NCBI RefSeq assembly: GCF_024362695.1
Contig: NC_065425.1
Coordinates: 11,289,001 to 11,353,000 of the forward strand
DNA from: Pectinophora gossypiella
Taxonomy: Eukaryota > Arthropoda > Insecta > Lepidoptera > Gelechiidae
DNA: 64,000 nucleotides
Direction of reading: 5' to 3'
Below are positions 1 to 11,700 of the stretch, one piece after another. The number at the start of each line of letters is the position of its first letter. Position 1 is the stretch's first letter. Below the pieces are notes generated by a model. It was not told the origin of the DNA and made no database searches. It worked only from the letters and a program-made list of their open reading frames with translations. The position numbers and the translations under genes were made by a program.

Positions 1-380
1 ATTCTATTCTATTCTATTCTATTCTATTCTATTCTATTCTATTCTATTCTATTCTATTCTATTCTATTCTATTCTATTCTATTCTATTCTATTCTATTCT
101 ATTCTATTCTATTCTATTCTATTCTATTCTATTCTATTCTATTCTATTCTATTCTATTCTATTCTATTCTATTCTATTCTATTCTATTCTATTCTATTCT
201 ATTCTATTCTATTCTATTCTATTCTATTCTATTCTATTCTATTCTATTCTATTCTATTCTATTCTATTCTATTCTATTCTATTCTATTCTATTCTATTCT
301 ATTCTATTCTATTCTATTCTATTCTATTCTATTCTATTCTATTCTATTCTATTCTATTCTATTCTATTCTATTCTATTCT
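1..380. repeat. (ATTCT)n pentanucleotide microsatellite
   Basis: There are 76 consecutive ATTCT units without an interruption, running to the window edge, so the true length is unknown. The array stops abruptly at 380 and unique sequence follows. Confidence 0.99.
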
Positions 381-446
381 ACTATTGTGTCTGGAAATCT
401 CGGTCTTAAGAAGATATAAGTGTTTGGAACATTTTAAGAATACAAT

Positions 447-823
447 GGTGCTAATTCCTGTAAATACCATCTAATTTTATTTTAAGTTATATCTGTCATT
501 TTCTTATCCGCCGAAAAGGAAAGGGACGGGTAATCGACAAGCATAAAATTTATGAAACACACGTCAATTTTAAGCACAAATCTAAACCAACCGTATAAAA
601 AATTTACATCCGTCAATAACCCGACACAGTTAAGTAGACAGCACGTCAAACGGATTGCATACCAGCGACGTACCTTTTGATTCGCCCGGGTTAATTATTC
701 ATTTACTCATTCTTCCTAAAATTAAGAGCTGTGAATCATCCGTCCCTTTCCTTTTCGACGGATATGAAAATGACGGATATAGCTTAAAATAAAATTAGGC
801 GGTGTCTGCAGGAATCGGGGCCA
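447..823. mobile_element. MITE family 1 copy, long terminal inverted repeats
   Basis: The two ends are imperfect inverted copies of about 75-80 bp. They share the ATTCCTG end, an AATTTTATTTTAAG block, and a segment read as CCGCCGAAAAGGAAAGGGAC on one side and as its complement on the other. No coding potential. Other copies lie at 7783-8099, 13997-14381 and 42851-43184. Confidence 0.8.
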
Positions 824-1129
824 ATAACAGTGGATCCCTCAATATAGTGAGATTACAACATAGTGCAAGTTTTAACAGTGAGCAGTTTTCGGCCGACATT
901 TTATACCGTGACTTGTGCAAAGCGAATATTCATTCCCTCAACGTCACCCTGAAAACTCTGTAAAGTCCCATATACAACTTGACCCCCTCTTTGAAGGGGT
1001 TGTAGGCAAATTTCAAAAAAAAGATGCACGATTTTTTTGTCAGTCACAAATAGTCCGCAAACCAATTTTTAGCTTTCTACCTTGAAAATTATGGGTTGTT
1101 CCATACAAACTTTTGGCTTGTGCAAAGCG

Positions 1130-1300
1130 AATATCGAGGTTTTTCTTGCAGCTTCTTTTCCCCGGCTATACAGGTTGTGAGAAGCTGCAGTAGTTTTAGG
1201 CGGATGAGACGTTCGTTATGTAAAATTGACGATTCAAAGTGTAACTATGTTACCTATTGAATAAAGATATTTTTGAATTTTGAATTTGAATTTGAATTCC
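1130..1300 (+). mobile_element. Non-LTR retrotransposon 3' tail
   Basis: The block holds GCAGCTTCTTTTCCC, AATAAAGATATTTTTGAAT and a short tandem TTTGAA tail. Its reverse complement recurs at about 51480-51655 and 61060-61270. A simple-repeat 3' tail is typical of several non-LTR retrotransposon clades. Confidence 0.6.
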
Positions 1301-1689
1301 CTCAACATCACCTTGAAAACTCTGAAAAGTTCCATATACAAGCTTTCTACCTTGAAAATTACGGGTTGTTCCATACGAACTTCCACCCCCCATTTTAGGT
1401 AAGTGATGGGGTTCGAAAGAGACAAAAAATAGCCTATGTCACTCTCCATCCCTTCAACTATTTCCACTTAAAAAAACACGTCAATTCGTCGCTCCGTTTT
1501 GCCGTGAAAGACGGACAACCAAACATACACACACACCTTCCCATTTATAATATTAGTATAGACTAGTATAGATAGGTACTAAGGTTGATAATCGTTGAGT
1601 TTATTGTCAATCGAGTCGCAGAACTGGTTGGGAGTCACACGGGTAAGCAAAATACATACATACGAGTACATAAACTCACGCCTATTTTC

Positions 1690-1900
1690 CACCGGAGTAA
1701 GCAGAGACTATGGCATTCCATTTACTTCTCTTGCACTTTTCTTGTTTCCTCCATTAATCAATCGTTTCATACACGCACGCCGGTTCAGAGTAGATCGTAC
1801 TGAACCTTTTCTAAGGACATCTCCAATTTGGTTAATGTACGTCCTTCTAGGTCTTCCTCTGCCAGCTCTACCACCAACATTCGCTTTATCGATCGACAAT
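1690..1900 (-). pseudogene. Non-LTR retrotransposon C-terminal coding fragment
   Basis: The - strand encodes GGRAGRGRPRRTYINQIGDV followed by a segment with RACMKRL. It resembles the C-terminal end of a LINE polyprotein. Related pieces occur at 38665-38800, 39000-39130, 50990-51180 and 53020-53190. It is truncated at both ends. Confidence 0.6.
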
Positions 1901-2576
1901 CGATTTTTTTTTTATTTAATAACAATATTTATAAGACCGTTTCGTAATCAAATATAAATCCTATTGTAAATTTTTGGCAGCGGGTGCGCGGAAATAAAAA
2001 GAAAACTAAAGGAATATCACTTCTACTAAAAATATACTACAAGGAAAAAGAAAATACATAAAAGAAAAGCAAAAATAAAATAAATTAAAAATCAACGACC
2101 ATTCTTGGTGACAGCGAAAATTAAAGAGACCTTATGGTTGTCTGGAAGAAATCGCTTTAAGCGATAAGGCCGCCATTTTTTGTAATTATTTCTTTTTATT
2201 TTGGTGCAATAAAGTGTATTTGTATTGTATTGTATTGTAAGAGAGAAAACAAAAGACAATCATACCATATACGTAGAAGAATAAAACATAGAAATTCTTA
2301 TTTTAAACTAAGGAGATTGTATATAATTTATAAAAAGTAAAAAATCCATATAAAAATGTTCGTGGATCGTTTACACCTATTATCAAAATAAAGGCAAGAT
2401 GTTTATTATAATACACTGACATGCTATAAACAAATAGACTCTTCGCTAAGGAGTTTTTCCGGGTACTTAGTGCATCTTGCGATATGTACCTCTGCTTACC
2501 CCATTAGGATATAGTCGTGAACTTATGTTATGTGTTTTTTTGTGAGTTTAAAGAATAATGTTTGTTTTTTCCTCAG

Positions 2577-2582
2577 TGAATC
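2577..2582 (+). promoter_or_regulatory. Probable 3' splice site before the aminopeptidase start codon
   Basis: A T-rich tract ending in TTTTTTCCTCAG finishes at 2576, six bases before ATG. This looks like an acceptor, so the first coding exon is probably preceded by a non-coding 5' UTR exon. The overlapping TCAGT could instead be an arthropod initiator, but that would leave only about eight bases of leader. Confidence 0.5.
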
Positions 2583-2753
2583 ATGTGGCGGTGCGTGTGT
2601 GTGTTAGCGGTGTTCGTGGGTATATGCGGCGCGCAGGCGCAGCCCGACTACCTGCTGCCAGGCGACATTCGACCTTACCACTACGACTTACGGCTGCTCT
2701 ATGACATCGATCCCGCCAGCAACTTCAGCTACTACGGTGTCGTTGATATACTG
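2583..2753 (+). CDS. APN-like exon 1 (signal peptide, residues 1-57)
   Basis: ATG opens a hydrophobic leader (VCVLAVFVGICGAQA), then DIRPYHYDLRLLYDIDPAS, typical of the M1 N-terminal domain. It ends CTG before GTAAGT, phase 0. Confidence 0.92.
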
Positions 2754-5700
2754 GTAAGTTCATACATCTGTCTGTCTGTTGCATTTTTACGCCAAACTAC
2801 TACACCGATTCGGATGAAATTTGGTATGAAGATCATTTGAGATCCAGGAAAGAACAATTAATCAATCAATAATACTTCATTGCACAAATAAAATATAGGG
2901 CAGGTACACACGGATAAAATAAACACAATAGGCGGACTTACTGCGAAACAGCAATTTCAGAACTTTGTTTTTATCTCGAAAATCATCCCTTTAAGGAAGG
3001 GGTAAAAGGGGTGTGGAAAGAAAATTGTATGCCGCACGCGCTTACCGAAGTCATAATCAATTATAGTCAACGATTGACTAAGTATGAAGTTTTTTTATGG
3101 TTACCTTTTTTCTGTGGTCTAAGAAATTGGAAACAGGCGTGGTCGTATTTATGTTACTGAACATCATCATGATGGATCTGGATATGTCATCTTCTCTGCC
3201 CTCAACTGGGCAAATCCTTATCCACTGGGGTGGGCGCCTCTTGCTTTAGTAGGCCGTGGCTGAGTTTGGATAGGGATCCAGACCTACGGGGTATAACGTA
3301 GAACCCTTGCCCAGGGATACGGTGAATACCTCAACAGTCGCAGAGGCGGAGATGGGAGCCATCGGAACGGCAATGCAGGACGGAAGGGGCAAGCCATAGG
3401 GACTGTAACCTGGAACTTGACAGAAGGCAGCAGTAACTGTCAGTACTATTCAGAGGCGGAGGACAGGAGTTCTAGTTTATGGTTTTGTAGTAGGGTCGTC
3501 AACTAGTTAAATCACCTAATGACAATTGGACATTATGCGTAATGGTCATTTTGCGAATTGGCCATTCTGCGCTTAAACGGTAATACATTGTTTAACACAT
3601 AATAACGGGTTCTTACCGCGTTCATCCCGTCATCATAGCACTAGCAACAGTGTCGAAATATCGGGAGTCTCATATCCCTATTTTAAACGCGGTAAGAACC
3701 CGTTATTATGTGTTTCAAACGATAATAGTCTACTCTGGGTGTCATCCCACTCGCGTCAGACAGAGTACTGAAAGAAAGAAAGAAAGAAAGAAAGAGTAGC
3801 ATGGAGGATGCTACACCGACAAGAGCGTGGCTCTTAAATAAGTGATGATGATTACTTTAAACGATTGTACCTATTTGTCTGAACAATGAACGTTTATTTG
3901 TTTACTTCTTTTCTATGGCATATTAATAGTATACTTTGTCATTTTATGTAAAGACTTTAGTGAATTGCTACTTTGTAAACATACAACATATTACATTTAA
4001 TTTAACAATAATATTATTAAAGAAAACTTAGTCCATAAATAACCCGCCCCTGACTGTTCCCGGTGCAAAGGTGCCCATAACGCTCGCCGCATTGCCGCGC
4101 TGAATAGCAATGGCCAACCTTTGCTCCAAGAACGAACCGGAGCGAGAGTCACCCGTTTTTTCCCTGAGCCTGCGACCTAAATCTGAAATAAAGATTCTGG
4201 TGTCTGCCCCCCAGCAGCCAAAGGTCTCCACAGCAACGGGTACAAAATCATACAGTGGCGCCAGTGCTACGTATTTTAATACCTACATTTAATACCTATA
4301 ATATACATACCCACATTACGTCGTCTTATAGCGAAAACTTCGTGCTTTTTTAAAAACACATTCTGATGTGATCTTCCCTTACAAAACTTTGATTTCGTGC
4401 GTCACCAAACAGGGTCCACATAATATCAGCGTCGTGGTTCACGCCGCGACTTGTGCTGAGTGAGGCCCTTTTATCTCAGGACGTCCACCGCCACCTTATG
4501 ATCATTTCGACAAACATCTGTCTTGCTTCTTTGTAATTGTTCTAGTGGAAATTTGATATGATGTTGTTGTCTCTTTTTTGTATGTGGCGCCCTTTTATGA
4601 TAAACTATTTCTATTCTATTTCCAAAACCCCGAAACCTCGAAGAACTTTGAATGGACAGGAGGACCCGGTGGTTATGGTTATCACGCTCATCCCGTGCAC
4701 TGCGGGACGCTGGAGTTGTGGAGTTAAATAAGAGACGTGTCACTTCTAAGGCGGTCGTTTATTGTCTGTCTCTGGATATGACATCATCATCATCATCAGC
4801 CGTACGACGCCCACTGCAGGGCATAGGCCTCCCCCAAGGATCTCCACGACGATCGGTCCTGCGCTGCCCGCATCCAGCGGCTTCCCGCGACCTTCACCAG
4901 ATCGTCGGTCCACCTTGTAGCGGGCCTACCCACTGAGCGTCGTCCGACACGTGGTCGCCATTCGAAAACCCTTCCGCCCCAGCGGCCATCGGTTCTCCTC
5001 GCTGTGTGTCCTGCCCACTGCCACTTCATAGATATGTATATAACATAGGTGTGGACACACTACACCCGGCTTCACAAGAGCTGCGGGTTCGAGTCAGGTC
5101 CGAGTCAATATTGAGTCAATATTTTTTCCGATTTAATTTTCTCTTTGTGAGTTACCGTAAGCAAGCGTGAGTGCTACAAAACCAAAAATCCTTTAAAATC
5201 CTCGATTTCTTTCAATTAATTTTAATCCCGGTATAAATAAAGATCACAATATTTAGCCTGGATTGAAAATAGCCTGTCTTGTTGAATATACACAGGGTGT
5301 TAGTGACACCGTAAGTGGAATTTCCTGTCGGAAAATTTTTAGTGTTTTTTTTTAAATTCATTTAAGTTCCATACTTTTGCGACGGAAAATTCCACTTGAT
5401 ATCAACTCAGAATCATCCCTCAAAGTTTTCGTTGCGATGTCACTAACACCCTGTATATAGTATATAGATTCTTGACAAACACCCGTTTAATATTCCTAAC
5501 TCGTGCTTAGAAGGTTTTCCTCTAACCATGCGTGCTGAGGTTACGTAGTTCAATGTTATGGCTGGCTTCATAAATATACACTTAGTTAGATAGGTACTTC
5601 AACAAGATAAAAGTGGGGACGAGCAAAGATGTAGAAGAAGTATTTAAATAACCCACTTACAAAAACATATCTCCATAATTTAATTAGATCTACAATCACT

Positions 5701-8700
5701 TTGTGATCGCTAGTTTGGTTAGGACATTACAGGCTGATCACCTGATTGTCCAAAAGTAAGATGATCCGTGCTTCGGAAGGCTCGTTAAGCCGTTGGTCCC
5801 GGTTATTTCTTACTAATGTAAGTACGTAGTCGTTACATGAGCCATGTCAGTGGCATATGGCGGCTTAATAATAACCCTGACACCAGGGTTGATGGGGTTG
5901 GTAATCCACCTCACAACCCACACGATAGAAGATTTAGTCCTACAACAATTTTTAACGTCTATGTTACATCGCAGTATTTCCACCTAGTAGGTATTTCCAA
6001 GCATTGGATGCCTCATGACGGGTACAGGTGTCGTGGTAGACCTCGAAAGAGATGGAGTGACGACTTGGACGCTTGCCGGAGGGACTGGCCGGAGTAAATG
6101 GAAAGACGAAGGGGAGGCCTTTGCCCAGCAGTGCGATCTTGTAGGCGCTAGAGCAGTGATTAGATTAGATTAGTAATTTCGATCCTAATGACTATTACGC
6201 TAGAACCCAGAACCTCCGAATCATGAGCCGAGTGCTCTAATCACTACAGGCTCTTCAGCTCTCCTTTACCATCTTTAGCGCTTCGATATCAAGCCATATC
6301 TCTCTGATTTAATCCTCTCAGACAACGCCCTGAGGTTCGCACCTCCTCAGAGATGTCGTCTTAACTTTTTTATCGGGTGACAGCCCTCAGTGTTTCCCAT
6401 TTGTCAAACCAAGTAGCTGTGTATATAGGTACTTACACTAACTGAGAGTTATTTCTCTGTCCAATCCAATCTACAGTTTTTGATTCGAGTTTATGTGTGT
6501 TTTAATTGAAAATTTTGTAAAACGGTTATATAAAATAAAAACAATTATTTTGGTGAATCGCAATGAAACTTTACAGAGGGATGACGCCTGAGAGTTCTGC
6601 TGAGGGCACTCCCATTAATGTCGTTTGAGGCAAACAAAACTTCAGTAAGTCAGTCAGTAAGTTTAAAATATATGCGATTGTCGAAATATATACACGAACT
6701 AAACATACACCATTTAAACGAAATATACACCATTTAAATTCGGACCGTTTAGTTTTTTGTTCAGTAAAATAACCTACTTTCGAACGCGGTACTATTGTAT
6801 GCGCGACTTGTCACCGATACAGGGTCACAGCCCATGGCAATGGAGAGAGCATTTAGTATACTCCATTCATAAAAAACGATTATAATACCTAGTAACATTA
6901 AAAAAGTAAATGGTATCTTTTTATTCGTACTGAGCAGTGCGTGAAATCGATTGCATCAAGGTTATTTTATGCAGCGCCAATTATCTAGATCTGCAGGAGC
7001 GGCTCAGGTTCCGCGCCAATAGACACTGAGAATACTATTTGGTCGAAACCTTTGATATAAATCGACCCGTGCGCGGCGAGTATCCTATGCCGCGGGCGCT
7101 GTAGGTTACAAGAATCTCTCAATCAGTCCCCGCGGCACAGGAATTCGGCCTTAATAATCATAACAGCCTCCGTGGTCTAGTGGTTAGAGCGTTAGGCTCA
7201 CGATCTGGAGGTCCAGGTTCGATTCCCGATGGGGACATTGTCGAAATCACTTTGTGAGACTGTCCTTTGTTTGGTAAGGACTTTTCAGGCTTGAATCACC
7301 TGATTGTCCGAAAAAGTAAGATGATTCCGTGCTTCGGAGGGCACATTAAGCCGTTGGTCCCGGCTATTAGCCGTAAAAACACCTCCACCATCCCGCAGTG
7401 GAGCAGCGTGGTGGAGTATGCTCCATACCCCCTCCGGTTGATTGAGGGGAGGCCTGTGCCCAGCAGTGGGACGTATATATGCAGTTTATGTTATGTAATC
7501 ATAACCATATCATTTATTGCGTTCCACATGGTTCTTCTGGTTGGTTGGTTCTTCTGCGTAGATAGCATTCGCATTGGGATTGGGGGCATTAGTCGAAGCC
7601 GTAGATATAATTCGCGTCTCGAAGCGGTTGCTCTGCCGCGGGGATGTGCTATGTCCTTACTAAACAAGAGGAGGCAGAGAGGTGAAGTCGACTGGTAAAG
7701 GAACCAAATAAAGCCCCTTTTACCACTTGAAAACTATACTTACGTATAAACAAACACATTAGTGTCTGACAGAGATAAAAAATGGTGCATATTCCTGCAG
7801 ACTCCATCTAACTTTATTTTAAGTTATACTTACCTGTCATTGTCTTATCCGCTGAAAAAGAAAGGGACGGGTAATCGACAAGCATAAAATTTATAGAACA
7901 CACGTCAATTTTAAGCAGAAATCTAAAACAACCGTCTAAAATTTTACATCAGCCAATAACCCGACAGAATTAAGTAGACAGCACGTCAAACGGATTACAT
8001 CCCAGTGAGATGCCTATTTTATTCGCCCTTTTCGGCGGATAAGAAAATGACAAGTATAACTTAAAATAAAATTAGGAGATGTCTGCAGGAATCAGGGCCT
8101 ATACTAAACTAATTTATCAAAGTACCTAGGATCGATGTATTCCCATGACATGCTGATAGATTTTAGTATTATTTTATGTTATGGGTGATTCTAATGAATG
8201 GTTTTCTTTTCCACAGCTAACAGTAAAGAAAGCGACATCGAAGATCATTCTTCATGCTCAAGACATGACTGTTGACGACAATGGAATCGTATTGACAGGG
8301 CAGAATCCCCCCAAGGTTAAAGGGGCATCTATCGATGAAACTTACGACTTCCTGACAGTGGAACTTGATAAGAATTTGGTGGAGAATGCCAACTACACGC
8401 TGAGTATACCATTCCATGGTAATCTCAAGATGGGGCTGAATGGTGCCTACGTCAGCTCTTACACGGACACAGCGTCTAGGACCAAGCAGTGAGTGTTTCA
8501 TGTTAATATTATAGATATCTGCATGACAACCGCGCCGCGAGGGCTTTGACCAATAAACGCAGCGAATGCTGTCTACTTAGATAGACGTCGTAAAGCTATT
8601 GGTCAAAGGCCTCGATATAATTCGCGCCACGCGCGGCGAGGTTGCCGTGCAGAACCTGCTCGGGGTTAAAATGACCACATTGAAGCAATTCATCTAAAAA

Positions 8701-11700
8701 AAACATATTGCTATTTGATATTTATTGACATTGGTCAGTATTTTTATAAGCGCTTACGTCAAATTGTAATATTACCTTTTATATGAATTGCTCTAATGTT
8801 GCCTTATTAGACCCACCTGTAGGTTGGTATTAACTTTCCCTCATTCAGCGCTTATCGCCATCGGCCCACTAGGGTCGATAAATTATTTCAAATTAGACGC
8901 CGCCCTGAGCCGAGGTTTGCGTTCAACTCCATGCTCGGCACCCTCAGGCCTGTTATCGTACATTTTTAACCTCTCAGCGCTCCCCATTTGTCCGGCCAAG
9001 TATTTAATGCAATTTGCAGCGAATCTACAATAAGTTACGTCAAAAAAAAGTTGGCCGGTCACGGCACCACGCAGGGAACTATAAACCTGCGGACGTCCGT
9101 GACTCCAACCCCAAAACGTCGATGTATCCATATTGAGCTCTCACCGCTCCCCATTTGTCTGGCCAAGTAGTAAACTACAATGCTACACGTATAAAAGAAA
9201 AGGAACATAATATTTATTAGGTATTGACGATGACTGTTCCAGATACCTGGTAACAACGCAGTTCGAGCCCATAGAAGCTCGCAAAGCGTTCCCCTGCTTC
9301 GACGAGCCCATGTACAAGGCTTCCTTCACCATCACCCTCGGCCATAACCGGGGGTACAACGCTGTCTCCAACATGCCACTCGTCAACTCCACTCAAGACA
9401 AGTAAGTTCTATTCGAGGACAGTGTTATAATAATAATAATAATAAAAATATTTATTTGACCATAAGAACAACAAACTAAGGACAATAGATTAAAAACTAA
9501 AAACATAAGCTTCAAAACTTGAACCCTGCTCCTTAAACTAGGTTAGCCTGTATCTTAAGGAGCAGTGATCGGTGCATGCGAGATGACAGTACAGTACCAG
9601 TGTTATAACAGCTTGTTCGGATTTAAAATACATACTTAATATTAGTGTTCATATTTGTTAGAGTGTATGTGTGTGTGTGTTTGTGTGTGTGAGTGTGAGT
9701 GTATGTGTTTGTGTGAGTTTGTGTGTGTGAGTGTGTGTGTTTGTGGGGTGTGTGGTGTGAGTGTGTATGGAAACATCAGGCAACAAACTTTATTACTTTA
9801 ACTTTATATTTAGTGTTGCTGCTTTGTAAAAAACCGGACTTGTGAAATCTTCAGGTTGGGTAAAACAAATTCATATATATATACTACACACTACTATATA
9901 AGTATACTTACTTAAAGCTTGGGAGAATGTTGAAGTTTAAAAGCGCCCCTGCCGGGTCTGCATGACAACCGCGTCGCGCGCGGTGCGAATTATATTGAGC
10001 GCAGTTGTCATGCAGATCCGGCTGGGGCACTTATTTTTATATGCCAAACGTCACATTGAATTCATGTTTGGATCATGATTATCACGTGCTCAGCGGTGAA
10101 GGAAAACATTTACAAGAAACCCACATTCACGAGAAATGCGTTTCGAAAATATGTGACCTAACTTGTATTGGGCTGGATCTCCCTTCGGGTTGGAAGATCA
10201 GACAGGCAGGCTTCTATAATAGAATGTTAGGTAAGCGGACCCCGTGGAAAACGGGATAATGCTGGGGGGATGATGAAACGTCAAAATGCAATATTTCGTT
10301 TTAGATGAATTGCTTTTGGGACTCCTACAATTTGGTTGGTATTAATTTTCCTTCATTCAGTGCTTATCGCTATCCGAATCAGCCCTTGGGAGAGTGTTAA
10401 TATTGAAGTTTGAGCTCCAGGGCCGGTCAAACTTATCACTCCTAAGCAAATACTCTACACAGCATCATCTTATAGAATAGCTTACAGTGAAGACCTCGTA
10501 AGCGCATTTTTGATAAATCACATAGTGGTGTGATTTTCTTCAACGAAACCTCGACAATCCACAATGAGTGATAGTATCGATAGTTTTGAACTATACCACA
10601 CTAATCGTAGAATACTGTTAATAGTATAATGCTCATCACATCATCACTAATTTAAAAGCCACGCTCTTGTCGATGTAGCATTCTCCATGCTACTTTTTAG
10701 GGAAAAATAGGGCAGTGGTTTCCCTCTTGCGTTCCGCCCCGCAATACTCTGTCTGAAGCGAGTGTGATGGCGCCCAGAATAGTCCTCCATCTCTGAATAG
10801 TACTGACAATTACTGGTGCTCTGTCAGGTTTCAGGTTACAGTCCCTGTGACTCGCCTCTTCCGTCCTGCATTGCCGTACCGATGGCTTCCAGTATAATGC
10901 TATATGCTAGTATAATGCTGCCGATTGTAAAAGTATCGATTTTTTGGCAGCATTAGACACAAAAGTCTCCGAAAGATTTTTTATCATTTTTTTATATATT
11001 TTCAGTGTCATGGAGACTTATTGGCCGTGGTCGACTATAGAAAACACATACCGGTAAGTAGAGCATTACGTACTTACATCAATAAGTAGTAACTGGGACC
11101 GGGGTCTGGTGATTTCAATCTGCAGTGTCCTGGCCAAACTAATTGGCACCCAATCCTCTTGTCTTAAATTTTGTACCGGCTGAGAGCCCCTAGCGCTCCC
11201 CATTTGTCCGGCCGTTAATGCCATTCAAAAAACCGACACGACAAAAAAAAATGCCCAGTCTCACTGGCAGATTTTTTCTTAGACATGTCCCCACCCGTAA
11301 TCTAACCCAGGTCCTCGGGAACGTGAAACCAACACTCTAACCACTAAACCATGGAGACCATCATAATCAGTGCAATGTTATAATTCCAGGAAAGACAGAT
11401 CGTACTTCGTATGGGATCAATTCGGGAAGTCTGTGCCGATGTCGACTTACCTGGTGGCGTTCGTGATATCCAAATTTGAGTCCCGTGCCAGTCCCCCGGG
11501 ACTCTCAGACACTGTCTTCAGGATATGGGCCAGGAAGGATGCCATTGATCAGGTGAGGAGAGACTCATAACGTTCCCGGGACCTTCGGATCGTGAGCCTA
11601 ACGCTCAACCAGTGGACCACGGAGGGCGTTCCATGCTCCACCCCTACCCATTATTTATTTATTCATTACAAAAGATATAAAAATAAGACATATAGAATAG

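Larger units (their letters stand above)
824..2576. other. Region upstream of aminopeptidase start exon: LINE debris, no gene
   Basis: This stretch contains a LINE 3' tail (about 1130-1300), a LINE coding fragment on the - strand (about 1690-1900) and AT-rich sequence. No exon can be supported, but a 5' UTR exon of the aminopeptidase could lie here, because the start codon is preceded by a splice-acceptor-like sequence. Confidence 0.5.

Noticed and set aside
1595..1957. 120-codon + strand frame
   Set aside because: It is antisense to a LINE C-terminal fragment (FLRTSPIWLMYVLLG is its mirror).
7267..7698. 143-codon open frame on the + strand
   Set aside because: Most of it lies in a type B SINE and its flank; no family signal and no splice context.
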